The translations under genes were made by a program, and so were the position numbers. The notes under the pieces are model-generated. The model saw only the letters and a program-made list of their open reading frames with translations, was not told the DNA's origin and ran no database searches. 64,000 nucleotides of DNA from NCBI GenBank assembly GCA_040766105.1, contig JAXGRD010000004.1, forward strand, positions 186,001-250,000, in the 5' to 3' direction. This DNA comes from JAXGRD01 sp040766105 (lineage in GTDB: Bacteria > Bacillota > Clostridia > Peptostreptococcales > Anaerovoracaceae). Below, piece after piece: positions 51,833-60,307 of the stretch. Numbering within the stretch: position 1 is the first letter of the stretch; each line of letters begins with the position of its first letter.

Positions 51833-53956
51833 TTAAAACTTAATCAGCTGTGCTGTCGGATGATTGTAGTATTTCATGTTCCCTAAATACTTAATAGTCC
51901 CGTATGCAGGGTCCAAGGCAATCAACTTACCCAGTTCCACATTAGATGCGGTAGTGCCCTTGGTGTATCCTATTATAGTAACATAATGGGTGTTCCCCGT
52001 ATACCCGTTATGTACCAAAAGAATGGAAGGTCTTCCTTGGTCAACCTGTTTTATTGCGTCTTGATAGCAACTCTTATTGCTAGTGTAATATGTATTGCTC
52101 CCACCTGCCTTATACCAATGGGCATAGTTGGTGCCGTTTCCGTATTCAGAAATGATTCTGTTATGAATGGTGCTGTGGCCGCCCTTGGTGAAGCTACCAT
52201 CTAGAATCGCTCTGCTGTATGCCATGGCATAGATACCGCAGGGACCTGAATAGGGTTGTTTTCCGATAGCTGTAATCACCGACGATTTGTAGGACAAGGA
52301 TGTGCCCAACTCTCCTGTCACCAGTGAAGGGGGTGTAAGTCCGGTCACCTTGAAGGGGTGCTTCAACACGTAGTTTCCGTATCCCTTTGCATCTTTTGCA
52401 TAGACACAATAGAAGTAATCTCCTTCTGCCAAGGTTCCAAACTTTATGCTGGCATCGGCTTTGGCAATGTCATAGGATGTTGCATTGGGATTGGTGGAGA
52501 TATACTTCCCAGTAATCCAAGATCCCGAGGATGATTTGACGCCTACTACTACGTTGGTCATCTTGTGGTTGGAATACAGTTTTCCTCTTAGAACATAGGA
52601 TGTGCCCTTTTTAATTGTTGTAGGCTTTGTCATATCAGAAGACAGTGTAAAACCCGATGCCCCGCCTAGGTCCACGTTCTTCGCAAGGATATATCCGTAT
52701 CCACTGCTGACAGTAACCCTGTACCACTTTTCTCCGGAAGCCGTGGTGTGAAGACCGTCCAGCTTTAGAGTGATTCCCTTCTTGAAACCGGTAATTCTCT
52801 TGGAGGAAGCAGATGGTTTTTCCATCACATCCATTTGCACCAATGTTGCACCTAGTTTTTTGGGGGAGTAGTTGGAGTACTTATCCACCGGCTTAGGTGC
52901 AGGTGCTACAGTTCCGCCAAGTTTTACGTTGCTCGCCAAGATATACCCGTATTTTCCGTTGGTGTATACCTTGTACCACTTCTCGCCTGCTGCCGTGATA
53001 TGGAGTCCATCCAACTTCAGGTTGATATTCTTCTTAAATCCGCCGATTCTCTTTGACGAAGCCGCGGGTTTTTCCTTTACATCCATCTGTGCCAAGGTTA
53101 CGCCCTGCTTCTTGGGAGAATACTTGGAGTACTTGTCCACCGGCTTGGGTGCAGGTGCTGCAGTTCCGCCAAGTTTTACGCTGCTCGCCAAGATATACCC
53201 ATGTTTTCCGTTGGTGTATACCTTGTACCACTTCTCTCCCGCGACCGTGGTATGGAGACCGTCCAGCTTCAGGTTGATATTCTTCTTAAATCCGCCGATT
53301 CTCTTTGACGAAGCCGCGGGTTTTTCCTTTACATCTATCTGTGCCAAGGTTACTCCCTGTTTCTTGGGAGAATACTTGGAGTACTTGTCCACCGGCTTGG
53401 GTGCAGGAGCAGATGTTTTAACGGTAATGTATTGGGAAGAAACGTAACCCGTCTTTGTCCCAAATTTAATCATCGTCCATTTAGCACCATTGGAAGCCGT
53501 CTTCGTCCCCGTAATGGTTACCGTCTTTCCCTTTTCCAAAGAACCAATCTTCCCATAGGTAGTTCCCGGTCCACTCCTCACGTTGAGGGGCCCTGAGTTC
53601 ACCGTTCCCGTTGATGTTTTCGTCGATGGTGCTGCAGTGTTTATCTTTACGAACTGAGAAGATACGTATCCGGTCTTGGATCCGTAGGAAATTTTATACC
53701 ATTTGACACCGTTGGTGGCTGACTTTGTACCGGAAATATTAACCGTCTTTCCCTTGCTCAAGGTGCCTATGGACCCATAGTTTGTCCCGGGTCCGCTTCT
53801 GACAAACAAGGGGCCGTCCGTAACCACTCCTGTTGATGCTGATCCGTAAATATCTTCTCTATCAAAAAACGACAGCACACTAAACAAAGTAGCTGTCATA
53901 AACAGAACCAAAATAACCGAGATCGCTCTCACGTTAATTTTCGCGTTATAATTCAT
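51833..53956 (-). CDS. Secreted SH3-domain protein with C39-like cysteine peptidase domain
   Basis: This 707-residue exported protein has an N-terminal hydrophobic signal (about residues 10-30). Two bacterial SH3 domains (about 42-107 and 117-181) follow, each with VRSGPGTNYG-like cores. Then come three 84-residue SH3-like repeats starting at residues 187, 271 and 355, an Ig-like domain (about 440-540) and a C-terminal papain-like domain. Its likely triad is Cys573 in SGPCGIYAMAY, His657 in GNTHYVTIIGY and Asp682 in ALDPAYGT. SH3 repeats suggest cell-wall binding; peptidoglycan or a surface peptide is the inferred substrate. A promoter TTGCAT-N17-TAAAAT precedes it. It interrupts the usual tsf-pyrH neighbourhood. 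Confidence 0.85.
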   Translation of the reverse strand: MNYNAKINVRAISVILVLFMTATLFSVLSFFDREDIYGSASTGVVTDGPLFVRSGPGTNYGSIGTLSKGKTVNISGTKSATNGVKWYKISYGSKTGYVSSQFVKINTAAPSTKTSTGTVNSGPLNVRSGPGTTYGKIGSLEKGKTVTITGTKTASNGAKWTMIKFGTKTGYVSSQYITVKTSAPAPKPVDKYSKYSPKKQGVTLAQIDVKEKPAASSKRIGGFKKNINLKLDGLHTTVAGEKWYKVYTNGKHGYILASSVKLGGTAAPAPKPVDKYSKYSPKKQGVTLAQMDVKEKPAASSKRIGGFKKNINLKLDGLHITAAGEKWYKVYTNGKYGYILASNVKLGGTVAPAPKPVDKYSNYSPKKLGATLVQMDVMEKPSASSKRITGFKKGITLKLDGLHTTASGEKWYRVTVSSGYGYILAKNVDLGGASGFTLSSDMTKPTTIKKGTSYVLRGKLYSNHKMTNVVVGVKSSSGSWITGKYISTNPNATSYDIAKADASIKFGTLAEGDYFYCVYAKDAKGYGNYVLKHPFKVTGLTPPSLVTGELGTSLSYKSSVITAIGKQPYSGPCGIYAMAYSRAILDGSFTKGGHSTIHNRIISEYGNGTNYAHWYKAGGSNTYYTSNKSCYQDAIKQVDQGRPSILLVHNGYTGNTHYVTIIGYTKGTTASNVELGKLIALDPAYGTIKYLGNMKYYNHPTAQLIKF
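52661..53398 (-). repeat. Three tandem 252-bp in-gene repeats
   Basis: Each unit encodes 84 residues starting KPVDKYS. Units 1 and 2 are nearly identical in DNA, and unit 3 is diverged and slightly shorter. They encode the SH3-like wall-binding repeats, a likely site for copy-number change. Confidence 0.9.
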
Positions 53957-54002
53957 CTATTTCCCCCTAAAAGGTTCGGAACTATTGGACCAGTTCGCCC
54001 CT

Positions 54003-54031
54003 ATTTTACCCCAATACACATTGCAATGCAA
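54003..54031 (-). promoter_or_regulatory. Promoter of the secreted peptidase gene
   Basis: TTGCAT and TAAAAT are separated by 17 bases on the minus strand, about 47 bases before the start codon. Confidence 0.6.
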
Positions 54032-54059
54032 GTAATGTATGTAAAAACGTACAAGAAAA

Positions 54060-54084
54060 AGCTCGGATATTTGCTACCCGAGCT
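54060..54084 (-). terminator. Terminator of rpsB-tsf
   Basis: AGCTCGG and CCGAGCT form the stem, followed by TTTTTCTTG on the minus strand, 20 bases after the tsf stop. Confidence 0.85.
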
Positions 54085-54103
54085 CGTCATTTCTATTCGA
54101 CTT

Positions 54104-55018
54104 TTATTTTTGTGCTACTGCAGCAGCCACTTCCGCCGCAAAGTCTTCCGACTTCTTCTCAATGCCTTCCCCAACTTCGTAGCGAACCATACTGGCAATC
54201 TTCATATCCTTGCCGACTTCCTTTGCTGTCTCTGCAACATATTCAGCAACTGTGATATCGCCGTTCTTTACGAACTTTTGGTCCACCAAGCAGATTTCTT
54301 TCAGTTCCTTCTTGATCTTGCCGGCAACGATTTTCTCAACCATTGCTTCAGGCTTTCCTTCGTTGAGAACTTCCTGTGTCAGGATTTCCTTTTCATGGTC
54401 CAAGTAAGCCTGGTCCACCTGAGATTCATCCATAAACTTAGGATTCATGGATGCAACCTGCATGGCTACGTCCTTACCTACCACGGCACATTCATCTGCG
54501 GAAGCTTCCGTCTCAAGACCAACAATGACACCGATGATGCCACCACCGTGGGTATATCCCGTATAAACAACTCCGGGCTGTGCAAACTTTTCGAAACGTC
54601 TTACACTCATGTTTTCACCAATCTTTGCGATGAGGGCATTCAGTGTATCTGCAACAGTGCCGTCTCCCATGGGAAGAGCCATGAACTCATCCATGTCCTT
54701 TGCATCGTTGTCCAGAGCCAACTGCGCTACGTCAGCTACAAAAGCTTTGAAGTCATCGTTCTTGGCAACAAAGTCTGTTTCGGAGTTTACCTCTACAATT
54801 GCTGCACTCTTTCCGTCCGCTGCAAATGCCGTGCTAACCAGTCCCATTGCTGCAATTCTTCCTGCCTTTTTCGCGGCTTTCGCCAGCCCTTTTTCTCTCA
54901 GCAGGTCAACCGCCTTATCTATATCTCCATCGGTTTCTACCAATGCCTTTTTACAGTCCATCATTCCTGCGCCGGTCATTTCGCGCAGTTCTTTTACCAT
55001 CTGTGCTGTTACAGCCAT
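54104..55018 (-). CDS. tsf: Translation elongation factor Ts
   Basis: This 304-residue nucleotide-exchange factor for EF-Tu begins with VKELREMTGAGMMDCKKALVE and has the core VNSETDFVAKNDDFKAF near residue 78. Its length is in the normal range. It follows rpsB by one base after that gene's stop and is followed by a terminator, so rpsB-tsf is a two-gene unit. Confidence 0.98.
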   Translation of the reverse strand: MAVTAQMVKELREMTGAGMMDCKKALVETDGDIDKAVDLLREKGLAKAAKKAGRIAAMGLVSTAFAADGKSAAIVEVNSETDFVAKNDDFKAFVADVAQLALDNDAKDMDEFMALPMGDGTVADTLNALIAKIGENMSVRRFEKFAQPGVVYTGYTHGGGIIGVIVGLETEASADECAVVGKDVAMQVASMNPKFMDESQVDQAYLDHEKEILTQEVLNEGKPEAMVEKIVAGKIKKELKEICLVDQKFVKNGDITVAEYVAETAKEVGKDMKIASMVRYEVGEGIEKKSEDFAAEVAAAVAQK

Positions 55019-55019
55019 A

Positions 55020-55805
55020 TTAAGCCTCCTCTGTATTTTCTACCACTGCTTCCGCTTCTTCAGCAGGAGCCGCTTCTTCCTCCACATCAGATGCAGTGGG
55101 TTCTGAAGCTTCCGCCATACTTTCACCCTGCTTTGCCTCGATGATGGCATCAGCCATGCTTCCGGCAATTAGCTTGACCGCTCTGATTGCATCATCATTT
55201 GCGGGAATTACATAGTCCACTTCATCAGGATCGCAGTTGGTATCTACAATTCCAACCACGGGAATTCCAAGAATTCTCGCTTCCTTGATTGCAATTCTTT
55301 CCTTCTTGGGATCTACAATAAATACCGCTCCGGGCATCCCCTTCATATCCTTGATGCCGCCCAAGAACTTTTCCAGTCTGTCATGCTCGTGCATCAGGGA
55401 CTGAATCTCCTTCTTGCCCAGCTTTTCAAAGGTTCCGTCTTCCTGCATTTTCTTAATGTCGTTCAGTCTCTTGATTCTAGCGGATATCGTCTTATAGTTG
55501 GTCAACATGCCGCCCAACCATCTCTGGTTAACGTAGTACATGCCGCATCGCTGTGCTTCATCCTGGATTGCACCCTGTGCCTGCTTCTTTGTTCCGACAA
55601 AGAGAACCGGCTTACCGCTTTCGCTGACTTCTCTCATAAAGGCATATGCCTTATCAATGAGCTTTACGGTCTTCTGCAAATCGATGATATAGATTCCGTT
55701 TCTTTCTGTGAAGATATAGGGAGCCATTTTAGGGTTCCATCTTCTAGTTTGGTGTCCGAAATGAACACCCGCTTCTAAGAGCTGTTTCATTGAAATTACT
55801 GCCAT
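55020..55805 (-). CDS. rpsB: 30S ribosomal protein S2
   Basis: This 261-residue S2 protein shows LLEAGVHFGHQTRRWNPKM near residue 8, RNGIYIIDLQKT, and NQRWLGGMLTNYKTI near 95. It ends with an acidic Glu/Ala tail common in Clostridia. The start at 55805 has GGAGG 7 bases before it; a longer frame would cover the structured leader. Confidence 0.97.
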   Translation of the reverse strand: MAVISMKQLLEAGVHFGHQTRRWNPKMAPYIFTERNGIYIIDLQKTVKLIDKAYAFMREVSESGKPVLFVGTKKQAQGAIQDEAQRCGMYYVNQRWLGGMLTNYKTISARIKRLNDIKKMQEDGTFEKLGKKEIQSLMHEHDRLEKFLGGIKDMKGMPGAVFIVDPKKERIAIKEARILGIPVVGIVDTNCDPDEVDYVIPANDDAIRAVKLIAGSMADAIIEAKQGESMAEASEPTASDVEEEAAPAEEAEAVVENTEEA

Positions 55806-55832
55806 TTTTGTTCCTCCTGGTTTTAACACTTC

Positions 55833-55892
55833 CATCGAAATCCTCATGTGGGGAAAACCGCTTATGCGGCACCACCCCTCCGTCTTTCGATG
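55833..55892 (-). promoter_or_regulatory. Structured rpsB leader (candidate S2 autoregulatory element)
   Basis: On the minus strand CATCGAAA and TTTCGATG form a perfect outer helix. Inside, GGGGTGG pairs with CCCCAC, and CCGC with GCGG around an ATAA loop. It lies between the rpsB promoter and the gene. Ribosomal protein leaders in this position usually bind the encoded protein. Confidence 0.65.
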
Positions 55893-55935
55893 TGCTTATT
55901 CGTTTCATGTGCCTTTTTTGGTCACACCGCTATTT

Positions 55936-55964
55936 ATAATACTATAAATCCTGCTGAATCTCAA
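55936..55964 (-). promoter_or_regulatory. Sigma-A promoter of rpsB-tsf
   Basis: TTGAGA and TATTAT are separated by 17 bases on the minus strand, about 40 bases before the structured leader. Confidence 0.75.
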
Positions 55965-55996
55965 GGGGTTTTTGTTCACTTTTTCAATCCAGCAAA

Positions 55997-56019
55997 GAAG
56001 ACCGCCGGCGGCGGTCTTC
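55997..56019 (-). terminator. Terminator of the surface-protein pair
   Basis: The 10-base-pair stem GAAGACCGCC/GGCGGTCTTC with a 3-base loop lies 19 bases after the stop at 56039. The T tract is short (TTTG). Confidence 0.7.
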
Positions 56020-56038
56020 CTATCATATTATACAATCA

Positions 56039-57025
56039 TTAGTCGAACTTTCTCTTTGCCACTCCAATTGCTCCAACTGCTCCGACAACCATGAGAATCC
56101 CAGCAACGCCCAATAAGCTATCATCCCCTGTCTTGGGTGTCTTGGCGGAAGACACGGTCCCAGCCGGTTTCGCAGGGTCTGTTGCAGTCGGTTCCACAAC
56201 AGGATCAGGTGTAGGCACCGGTTCTTCTTCCTGAACCGCAACACCGGTGATTGTCACTGCTTCTGCCGGTGCACTGTCAGGAGTCGCTTTGATGGTTGCA
56301 ACTGAGTATTCCTCTACCTCTATCTTGGAATCTGCACTAGGCACCGCAGGACTTTTCCCTTGCATTGGCTGAATGAAGTCCATAGTCCAAGATTCCAATG
56401 CAACAATTCCGCCATCGGGACGGGTAATTACATTGCCTGCATTTAGAATAATCTGATCCACACTGCCGGTTGGTAAGACAGGGACTCCATCAAATGCGAT
56501 AATCGCTTCTGCAGAATCATTTTCCATTGGATCTTCTCCCAATATTCGTACCGAAGGATCAAACACGGGATCCATTCTCACTTCTCCACCTACCCCGAGA
56601 TCAAAAGTTATTGTACCCAACGAAATCCAGATTGCGGATCTATTTGTCTTTCCAGTTATATTCAAAGTGCCGGTCCCTTGAAGAATGGTGTCGGTACTAT
56701 CGATCCTTAGACCATCTAAACCAGACATCATGTTTATGGTATTTTCTCCCTTTAAGACAATCGTGAATGGGCCTGAACCTTCCGCTGACGGTCCTACATT
56801 AATCTTCTCTCCATTATATCCGTCCAAAGTCAGCACGCCATCTGCATATGTCCAATTTGCCCCCGGAAGAGCATTATCTCCCTCATAGTTATCATCAGAA
56901 TACACAAAGTAACCATCGACCTCAAATCCTCCTTGGTATGGTACAGATTCTGCAAACACAAGGGAAGGCAACATCGCCACCGCCATGATCGCGGCCAAAA
57001 GGGCTACCAATATTTTCTTTTTCAT
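56039..57025 (-). CDS. Cell-wall-anchored beta-helix-like surface protein (copy 1)
   Basis: This 328-residue exported protein has a signal peptide (KKKILVALLAAIMAVAML, cleaved after VFA). The mature part has short repeating strands such as IVLKGENTINMMSGLDGL and GTGTLNITG, typical of right-handed beta-helix carbohydrate-binding domains. A Pro/Thr/Val-rich linker leads to a sortase-type tail: TPKTGD, a hydrophobic segment and KRKFD. It should be covalently attached to peptidoglycan. The start at 57025 follows AGGAGG by 9 bases. A near copy lies directly upstream, about 60 bases away and likely cotranscribed. Confidence 0.82.
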   Translation of the reverse strand: MKKKILVALLAAIMAVAMLPSLVFAESVPYQGGFEVDGYFVYSDDNYEGDNALPGANWTYADGVLTLDGYNGEKINVGPSAEGSGPFTIVLKGENTINMMSGLDGLRIDSTDTILQGTGTLNITGKTNRSAIWISLGTITFDLGVGGEVRMDPVFDPSVRILGEDPMENDSAEAIIAFDGVPVLPTGSVDQIILNAGNVITRPDGGIVALESWTMDFIQPMQGKSPAVPSADSKIEVEEYSVATIKATPDSAPAEAVTITGVAVQEEEPVPTPDPVVEPTATDPAKPAGTVSSAKTPKTGDDSLLGVAGILMVVGAVGAIGVAKRKFD

Positions 57026-57084
57026 AATCAATATCCTCCTACTCTAAGTGTAACAAATGTATCGCCCGATTCCGCTCTCAATCA

Positions 57085-58083
57085 TTAGTCAAACTTTCTC
57101 TTTGCCAATCCAATTGCTCCAACTGCTCCGACAACCATGAGAATCCCCGCAACGCCCAACAAGCTATCATCCCCTGTCTTGGGTGTCTTGGCGGAAGACA
57201 CGGTCCCAGCCGGTTTCGTCGGGTCTGCTGCAGTCGGTTCCACAACAGGATCAGGTGTAGGCACCGGTTCTTCTTCCTGAACCGCAACACCGGTGATTGT
57301 CACTGCTTCTGCCGGTGCACTGTCAGGAGTCGCTTTGATGGTTGCAACTGATAATTCCGGTCCGGCTGCCTTTGTATCTACGCTGGGCACTACCGGGGTT
57401 TTAGCATCCAGTTGCTCAATGTTGTCCAAAGACCAAGTATACAATGAAACAAGTCCTCCATCAGGACGGGTGATTACATTGCCTGCATTGAGAATAATCT
57501 GGTCTACACTACCCGTGGGTTCGTAAGGAGATCTGTAATAAGCAATAATCGCTTCTACAGAATCATTCGTTAATGGGTCCTCTTCTACTTTAGGTTGACT
57601 TGGGATCTCCAGTACAGGATCCATTCTCACTTCTCCACCTATCCCAAGGTCGAAAGTCACCGTACCCTCCTTGATCCATATTGCAGAACCAAATGTAAAA
57701 CCGGTAATATCCAAGGTCCCCGTTCCTTGAAAGATTACATTTCCATATTCGGCCTGAATGCCATCTCCTCCCGTCATGTTTATGATATTTTCTCCCTTTA
57801 AGACTATCGTGAGAGTGCCTGAGTTGGTTGTCATATACGGCCATACATAAATGCGATTGCCCTGAAAACCGTCCAAAGTCAACACGCCATCTGCATATGT
57901 CCAATTTCCCCCGGGAAGAGCACTATCCCCCACATAGGTATCATCAGAATATACGGTGAAACCATTGATATCAAACGCGCCTTCAAATGCTGCCGGTTCT
58001 TCAGGTACAGCAAATGCAAGGGAAGGCAACATCGCCACCGCCATGATTGCTGCCAAAAGGGCTACCAATATTTTCTTTTTCAT
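57085..58083 (-). CDS. Cell-wall-anchored beta-helix-like surface protein (copy 2)
   Basis: This 332-residue paralogue of the downstream protein shares nearly identical signal peptide, linker and TPKTGD-hydrophobic-KRKFD anchor, while the central strand repeats have diverged (IVLKGENIINMTGGDGIQ and GTGTLDITG). The 50 bases before both genes are also nearly identical, showing a recent tandem duplication of promoter-proximal sequence plus gene. Diverging exposed domains with conserved ends suggest selection for surface variation. A strong promoter and a LytTR-type site lie upstream. Confidence 0.82.
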   Translation of the reverse strand: MKKKILVALLAAIMAVAMLPSLAFAVPEEPAAFEGAFDINGFTVYSDDTYVGDSALPGGNWTYADGVLTLDGFQGNRIYVWPYMTTNSGTLTIVLKGENIINMTGGDGIQAEYGNVIFQGTGTLDITGFTFGSAIWIKEGTVTFDLGIGGEVRMDPVLEIPSQPKVEEDPLTNDSVEAIIAYYRSPYEPTGSVDQIILNAGNVITRPDGGLVSLYTWSLDNIEQLDAKTPVVPSVDTKAAGPELSVATIKATPDSAPAEAVTITGVAVQEEEPVPTPDPVVEPTAADPTKPAGTVSSAKTPKTGDDSLLGVAGILMVVGAVGAIGLAKRKFD

Positions 58084-58176
58084 AATCAATATCCTCCTAC
58101 TCTAAGTGTAACAAATGCACCGCCCGATTCCATCGAAAGATGACACACACAAAAAGGACAGATTAACTGATGATTC

Positions 58177-58233
58177 ATTCTACTCCTCCATATATTTGCT
58201 GTCAACTACTAATTTTGGCTCAATATCAACGGT
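58177..58233 (-). promoter_or_regulatory. Promoter with candidate LytTR-binding box
   Basis: A perfect TTGACA (58200-58205) and TAGAAT (58177-58182) are 17 bases apart on the minus strand. Just upstream, ACCGTTGAT (58225-58233) matches the LytTR half-site, and a weaker GTAGTTGAC copy overlaps the -35 box. The LytTR gene is next door. Confidence 0.6.
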
Positions 58234-58290
58234 TTGGATGGATTTTGAAGGTGTTAAATCTCTTGGGTTTAGGAGCATTAATGGGCAACA

Positions 58291-58318
58291 CAAAAGGGCC
58301 GATTTTTCGGCCCTTTTG
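58291..58318. terminator. Strong terminator after the LytTR gene
   Basis: The 12-base-pair stem CAAAAGGGCCGA/TCGGCCCTTTTG has a 4-base T loop and T-rich or A-rich flanks on both strands, 13 bases after the LytTR stop. Confidence 0.85.
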
Positions 58319-58331
58319 TTGCTTAACCGGT

Positions 58332-58658
58332 TCAGAGTTTCATCAGGTAAGCATTATATGCATGCCTTGCCTTAATGAAGTTGTTTCGTCCGATTCTCAA
58401 CTCTTCCCCGTTATCAAACATCATTGTGCAATTGGTCATCTTGGCTACTCTGGATAGATTCACTGCCAAATAGGAATGGCATCGATAGAAATCACTGTTC
58501 AGCTTCTCGGCAAAATCCTCAACCTTCCCTCGGACTTGGATCCTCTCGAATTCTGCCACAATTATTACATTTCTCAAATCCTGTATCAGGTATAATATTT
58601 TTTCTTGTTCCACCCTCCCCGATACATCTTTTTCAATAATGGGCAGATACCTTCTCAC
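58332..58658 (-). CDS. LytTR-domain DNA-binding regulator
   Basis: This 108-residue protein consists almost entirely of a LytTR DNA-binding domain: FYRCHSYLAVNLSRVAKM near residue 57 and the C-terminal GRNNFIKARHAYNAYL. It has no receiver or membrane domain, so it may be constitutive or act with a partner. The start appears to be GTG with GGGG upstream. It lies directly upstream of the two surface-protein genes and a matching half-site, making them likely targets. Confidence 0.85.
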   Translation of the reverse strand: MRRYLPIIEKDVSGRVEQEKILYLIQDLRNVIIVAEFERIQVRGKVEDFAEKLNSDFYRCHSYLAVNLSRVAKMTNCTMMFDNGEELRIGRNNFIKARHAYNAYLMKL

Positions 58659-58727
58659 AATCCCCTTCTTTCATAAAACCTCCCTTTCCGCAAGTTCCCC
58701 TTTTTACACAACGCTGTTATAGCCGCG

Positions 58728-59066
58728 TCATAGCTCTTCTTCTGCTTTCTTCCAATCTGCAAGCATGCGATTCATCCTTCTGATCTGCTTGCTGCTACAA
58801 CCCTTAAAGATCATCTCCGTTTCCTTTAGAAGGGTCGCCTCCGTTGTCTCCACATTGCCGCAGAACAACCAGTTGGGCTCAATATGCAGATGGTTCATTA
58901 TCCTAATCAGCACCGCTACGCTGGGAGTTCCCTTTCCATTCTCTATATGGCTAATATGCGTAGGATTGACACCCACCGCTTCTGCCAATTTTTCTTGCGA
59001 CATAGATTTTTCCTTCCGAGCAACCTTAATCCGCCGTCCTATATCCTTGTAATTAATATCATCCAT
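58728..59066 (-). CDS. XRE-family helix-turn-helix regulator
   Basis: This 112-residue regulator has a lambda-repressor-type domain in residues 8-65 (GRRIKVARKEKSMSQEKLAE, then GVNPTHISHIENGKGTPSV). The C-terminal part is short and charged, with no clear sensor. The start has GAGAGG upstream and a promoter TTACTG-N17-TATAAT. Its neighbour LytTR gene is in the same direction, about 70 bases downstream; a joint role is possible but not shown. Confidence 0.88.
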   Translation of the reverse strand: MDDINYKDIGRRIKVARKEKSMSQEKLAEAVGVNPTHISHIENGKGTPSVAVLIRIMNHLHIEPNWLFCGNVETTEATLLKETEMIFKGCSSKQIRRMNRMLADWKKAEEEL

Positions 59067-59094
59067 AACTGCGACCTCTCTGTGCTATAACTTG

Positions 59095-59123
59095 ATTATA
59101 AGTACACATAACGCTCACAGTAA
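59095..59123 (-). promoter_or_regulatory. Promoter of the XRE regulator gene
   Basis: A perfect TATAAT lies 17 bases after TTACTG on the minus strand. The AT-rich near-dyad CTATAACTTGATTATAAG overlaps the -10 box and might be an autoregulatory site. Confidence 0.55.
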
Positions 59124-59386
59124 TAATCCCAAAGTGCAACCTTTACTTACAGGACATATTCCAATGTCAAAACAGGCAGAATTCTAACAATTCCTTCGTT
59201 CTACGCAATATGTTATAATAAAATAATTACATCTTTCAAATCCAATTCTATTGTTGTAAGTATTTCAACACTCAGATTGATATAGCATCTCTTCAAGACC
59301 AAAACTACCCTTTTTAAGATGATTTCTTCAAACAAATTCAACGAATGGTTACATTTGTTGGTATTTTGCCTGTCCGGAAATAAAAA
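59124..59386. other. Gene-free AT-rich spacer
   Basis: Between the XRE promoter and the rpoZ terminator no reading frame with a ribosome site, repeat or structured RNA is apparent on either strand. Confidence 0.5.
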
Positions 59387-59413
59387 AGAGCCGATCCTGT
59401 TGGATTCAGCTCT
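59387..59413 (-). terminator. Terminator of gmk-rpoZ
   Basis: The stem AGAGC plus GATCC/GGATT with a 4-base loop is followed by TTTTTTA on the minus strand, 17 bases after the rpoZ stop. Confidence 0.75.
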
Positions 59414-59429
59414 GTATGTTCCGGGCTTT

Positions 59430-59630
59430 TTATTCCTCGTCTCTCTTGTATGTAATGTAGTCCTCTGCAATTTCATTGGCAGCCACGGAGACGGGCTTTT
59501 CCTCATCGGAGTTCTCAATGAGAACCGGCTTGCCGTCAATGATGTCTCTGGCCCGCTTGGCAGCCAAGATTACCAAGGTGTACCTGCTGTCCGCTTTTTT
59601 TCTTAGTTCGTTGATGGATGGATATAGCAT
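59430..59630 (-). CDS. rpoZ: DNA-directed RNA polymerase omega subunit
   Basis: This 66-residue protein begins MLYPSINEL and contains the family segment RYTLVILAAKRARDI followed by VSVAANEIAEDYI. It stabilises the beta-prime subunit. AAGGAGG precedes the start; it overlaps the gmk stop by one base, the usual gmk-rpoZ pair. Confidence 0.95.
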   Translation of the reverse strand: MLYPSINELRKKADSRYTLVILAAKRARDIIDGKPVLIENSDEEKPVSVAANEIAEDYITYKRDEE

Positions 59631-60241
59631 TAAATTTCCTCCTTATATCTGTTGATGATTCCGTAAATATCCTTTGGGACTCTGGCATGCTCCGCAAGAA
59701 TAATTGCGTTTACCACCTTTGTGGCTGCCTCCAAGTCTCCGTTGATTACGCAGTAATCGTACTCGTCAATATAGCTGATTTCCGACATAGCCTTGCTCAT
59801 TCGTAGCCGGATACTGCTCTCGCTGTCCGTTCCCCTAGATCTGATTCGTTCTGTCAGTTCCGCCAAGGACGGTGGAAGGATGTAGATAAAAATCCCATCG
59901 GGGTAGGTACTTTTGATGCTCAAAGCGCCTTGGATGTCGATTTCCAACACCACGTCTTTGCCTTGATCCAAGGTGTCCAAAACTGCTTTTTTAGGTGTTC
60001 CGTAGTAATTACCGTAAACACAGGCATATTCCAGCAGTCCACCTTCATCCTTAATCTGATCAAACTCTTCCATGGAGACGAAATAATAGTTCTCTCCATG
60101 TACTTCTCCTACTCGCTTGGGTCTTGTGGTGACGGATACGGAAACGTTGAGATTTTCGCATTCGGACAGTACCTTTTTGCATATTGTTCCTTTTCCTGCA
60201 CCGGACGGACCGGATATAACGAATAGCCTTCCTTTGTTCAT
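59630..60241 (-). CDS. gmk: Guanylate kinase
   Basis: This 203-residue enzyme converts GMP to GDP. It has the P-loop SGPSGAGKGTI near residue 10, VSVTTRPKRVGEVHGENYYFVS near 35, and DIQGALSIKSTYPDG near 100. Its start follows GGGAG. It lies between yicC and rpoZ; the small remA gene that often sits just upstream of gmk is absent here. Confidence 0.97.
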   Translation of the reverse strand: MNKGRLFVISGPSGAGKGTICKKVLSECENLNVSVSVTTRPKRVGEVHGENYYFVSMEEFDQIKDEGGLLEYACVYGNYYGTPKKAVLDTLDQGKDVVLEIDIQGALSIKSTYPDGIFIYILPPSLAELTERIRSRGTDSESSIRLRMSKAMSEISYIDEYDYCVINGDLEAATKVVNAIILAEHARVPKDIYGIINRYKEEI

Positions 60242-60307
60242 TTGATCTCCCTACTAATTTACCGTGACTATGAATTATATCACCAAGGACAATTATTTTC
60301 AACGACT

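Noticed and set aside
52661..53398. Regularly spaced repeats considered as a CRISPR array
   Set aside because: The repeats are 252 bases long, contiguous and in frame within a protein gene; no short repeat-spacer structure occurs anywhere in the window.
54026..55144. Long plus-strand open frame (372 codons) opposite tsf and rpsB
   Set aside because: It mirrors two certain translation genes, is Cys/Phe/Leu-rich in the way antisense frames are, and has no ribosome site.
60242..60307. Expected remA (DUF370) gene between yicC and gmk
   Set aside because: Only 66 bases are present and they hold no reading frame; the gene is absent at this place.
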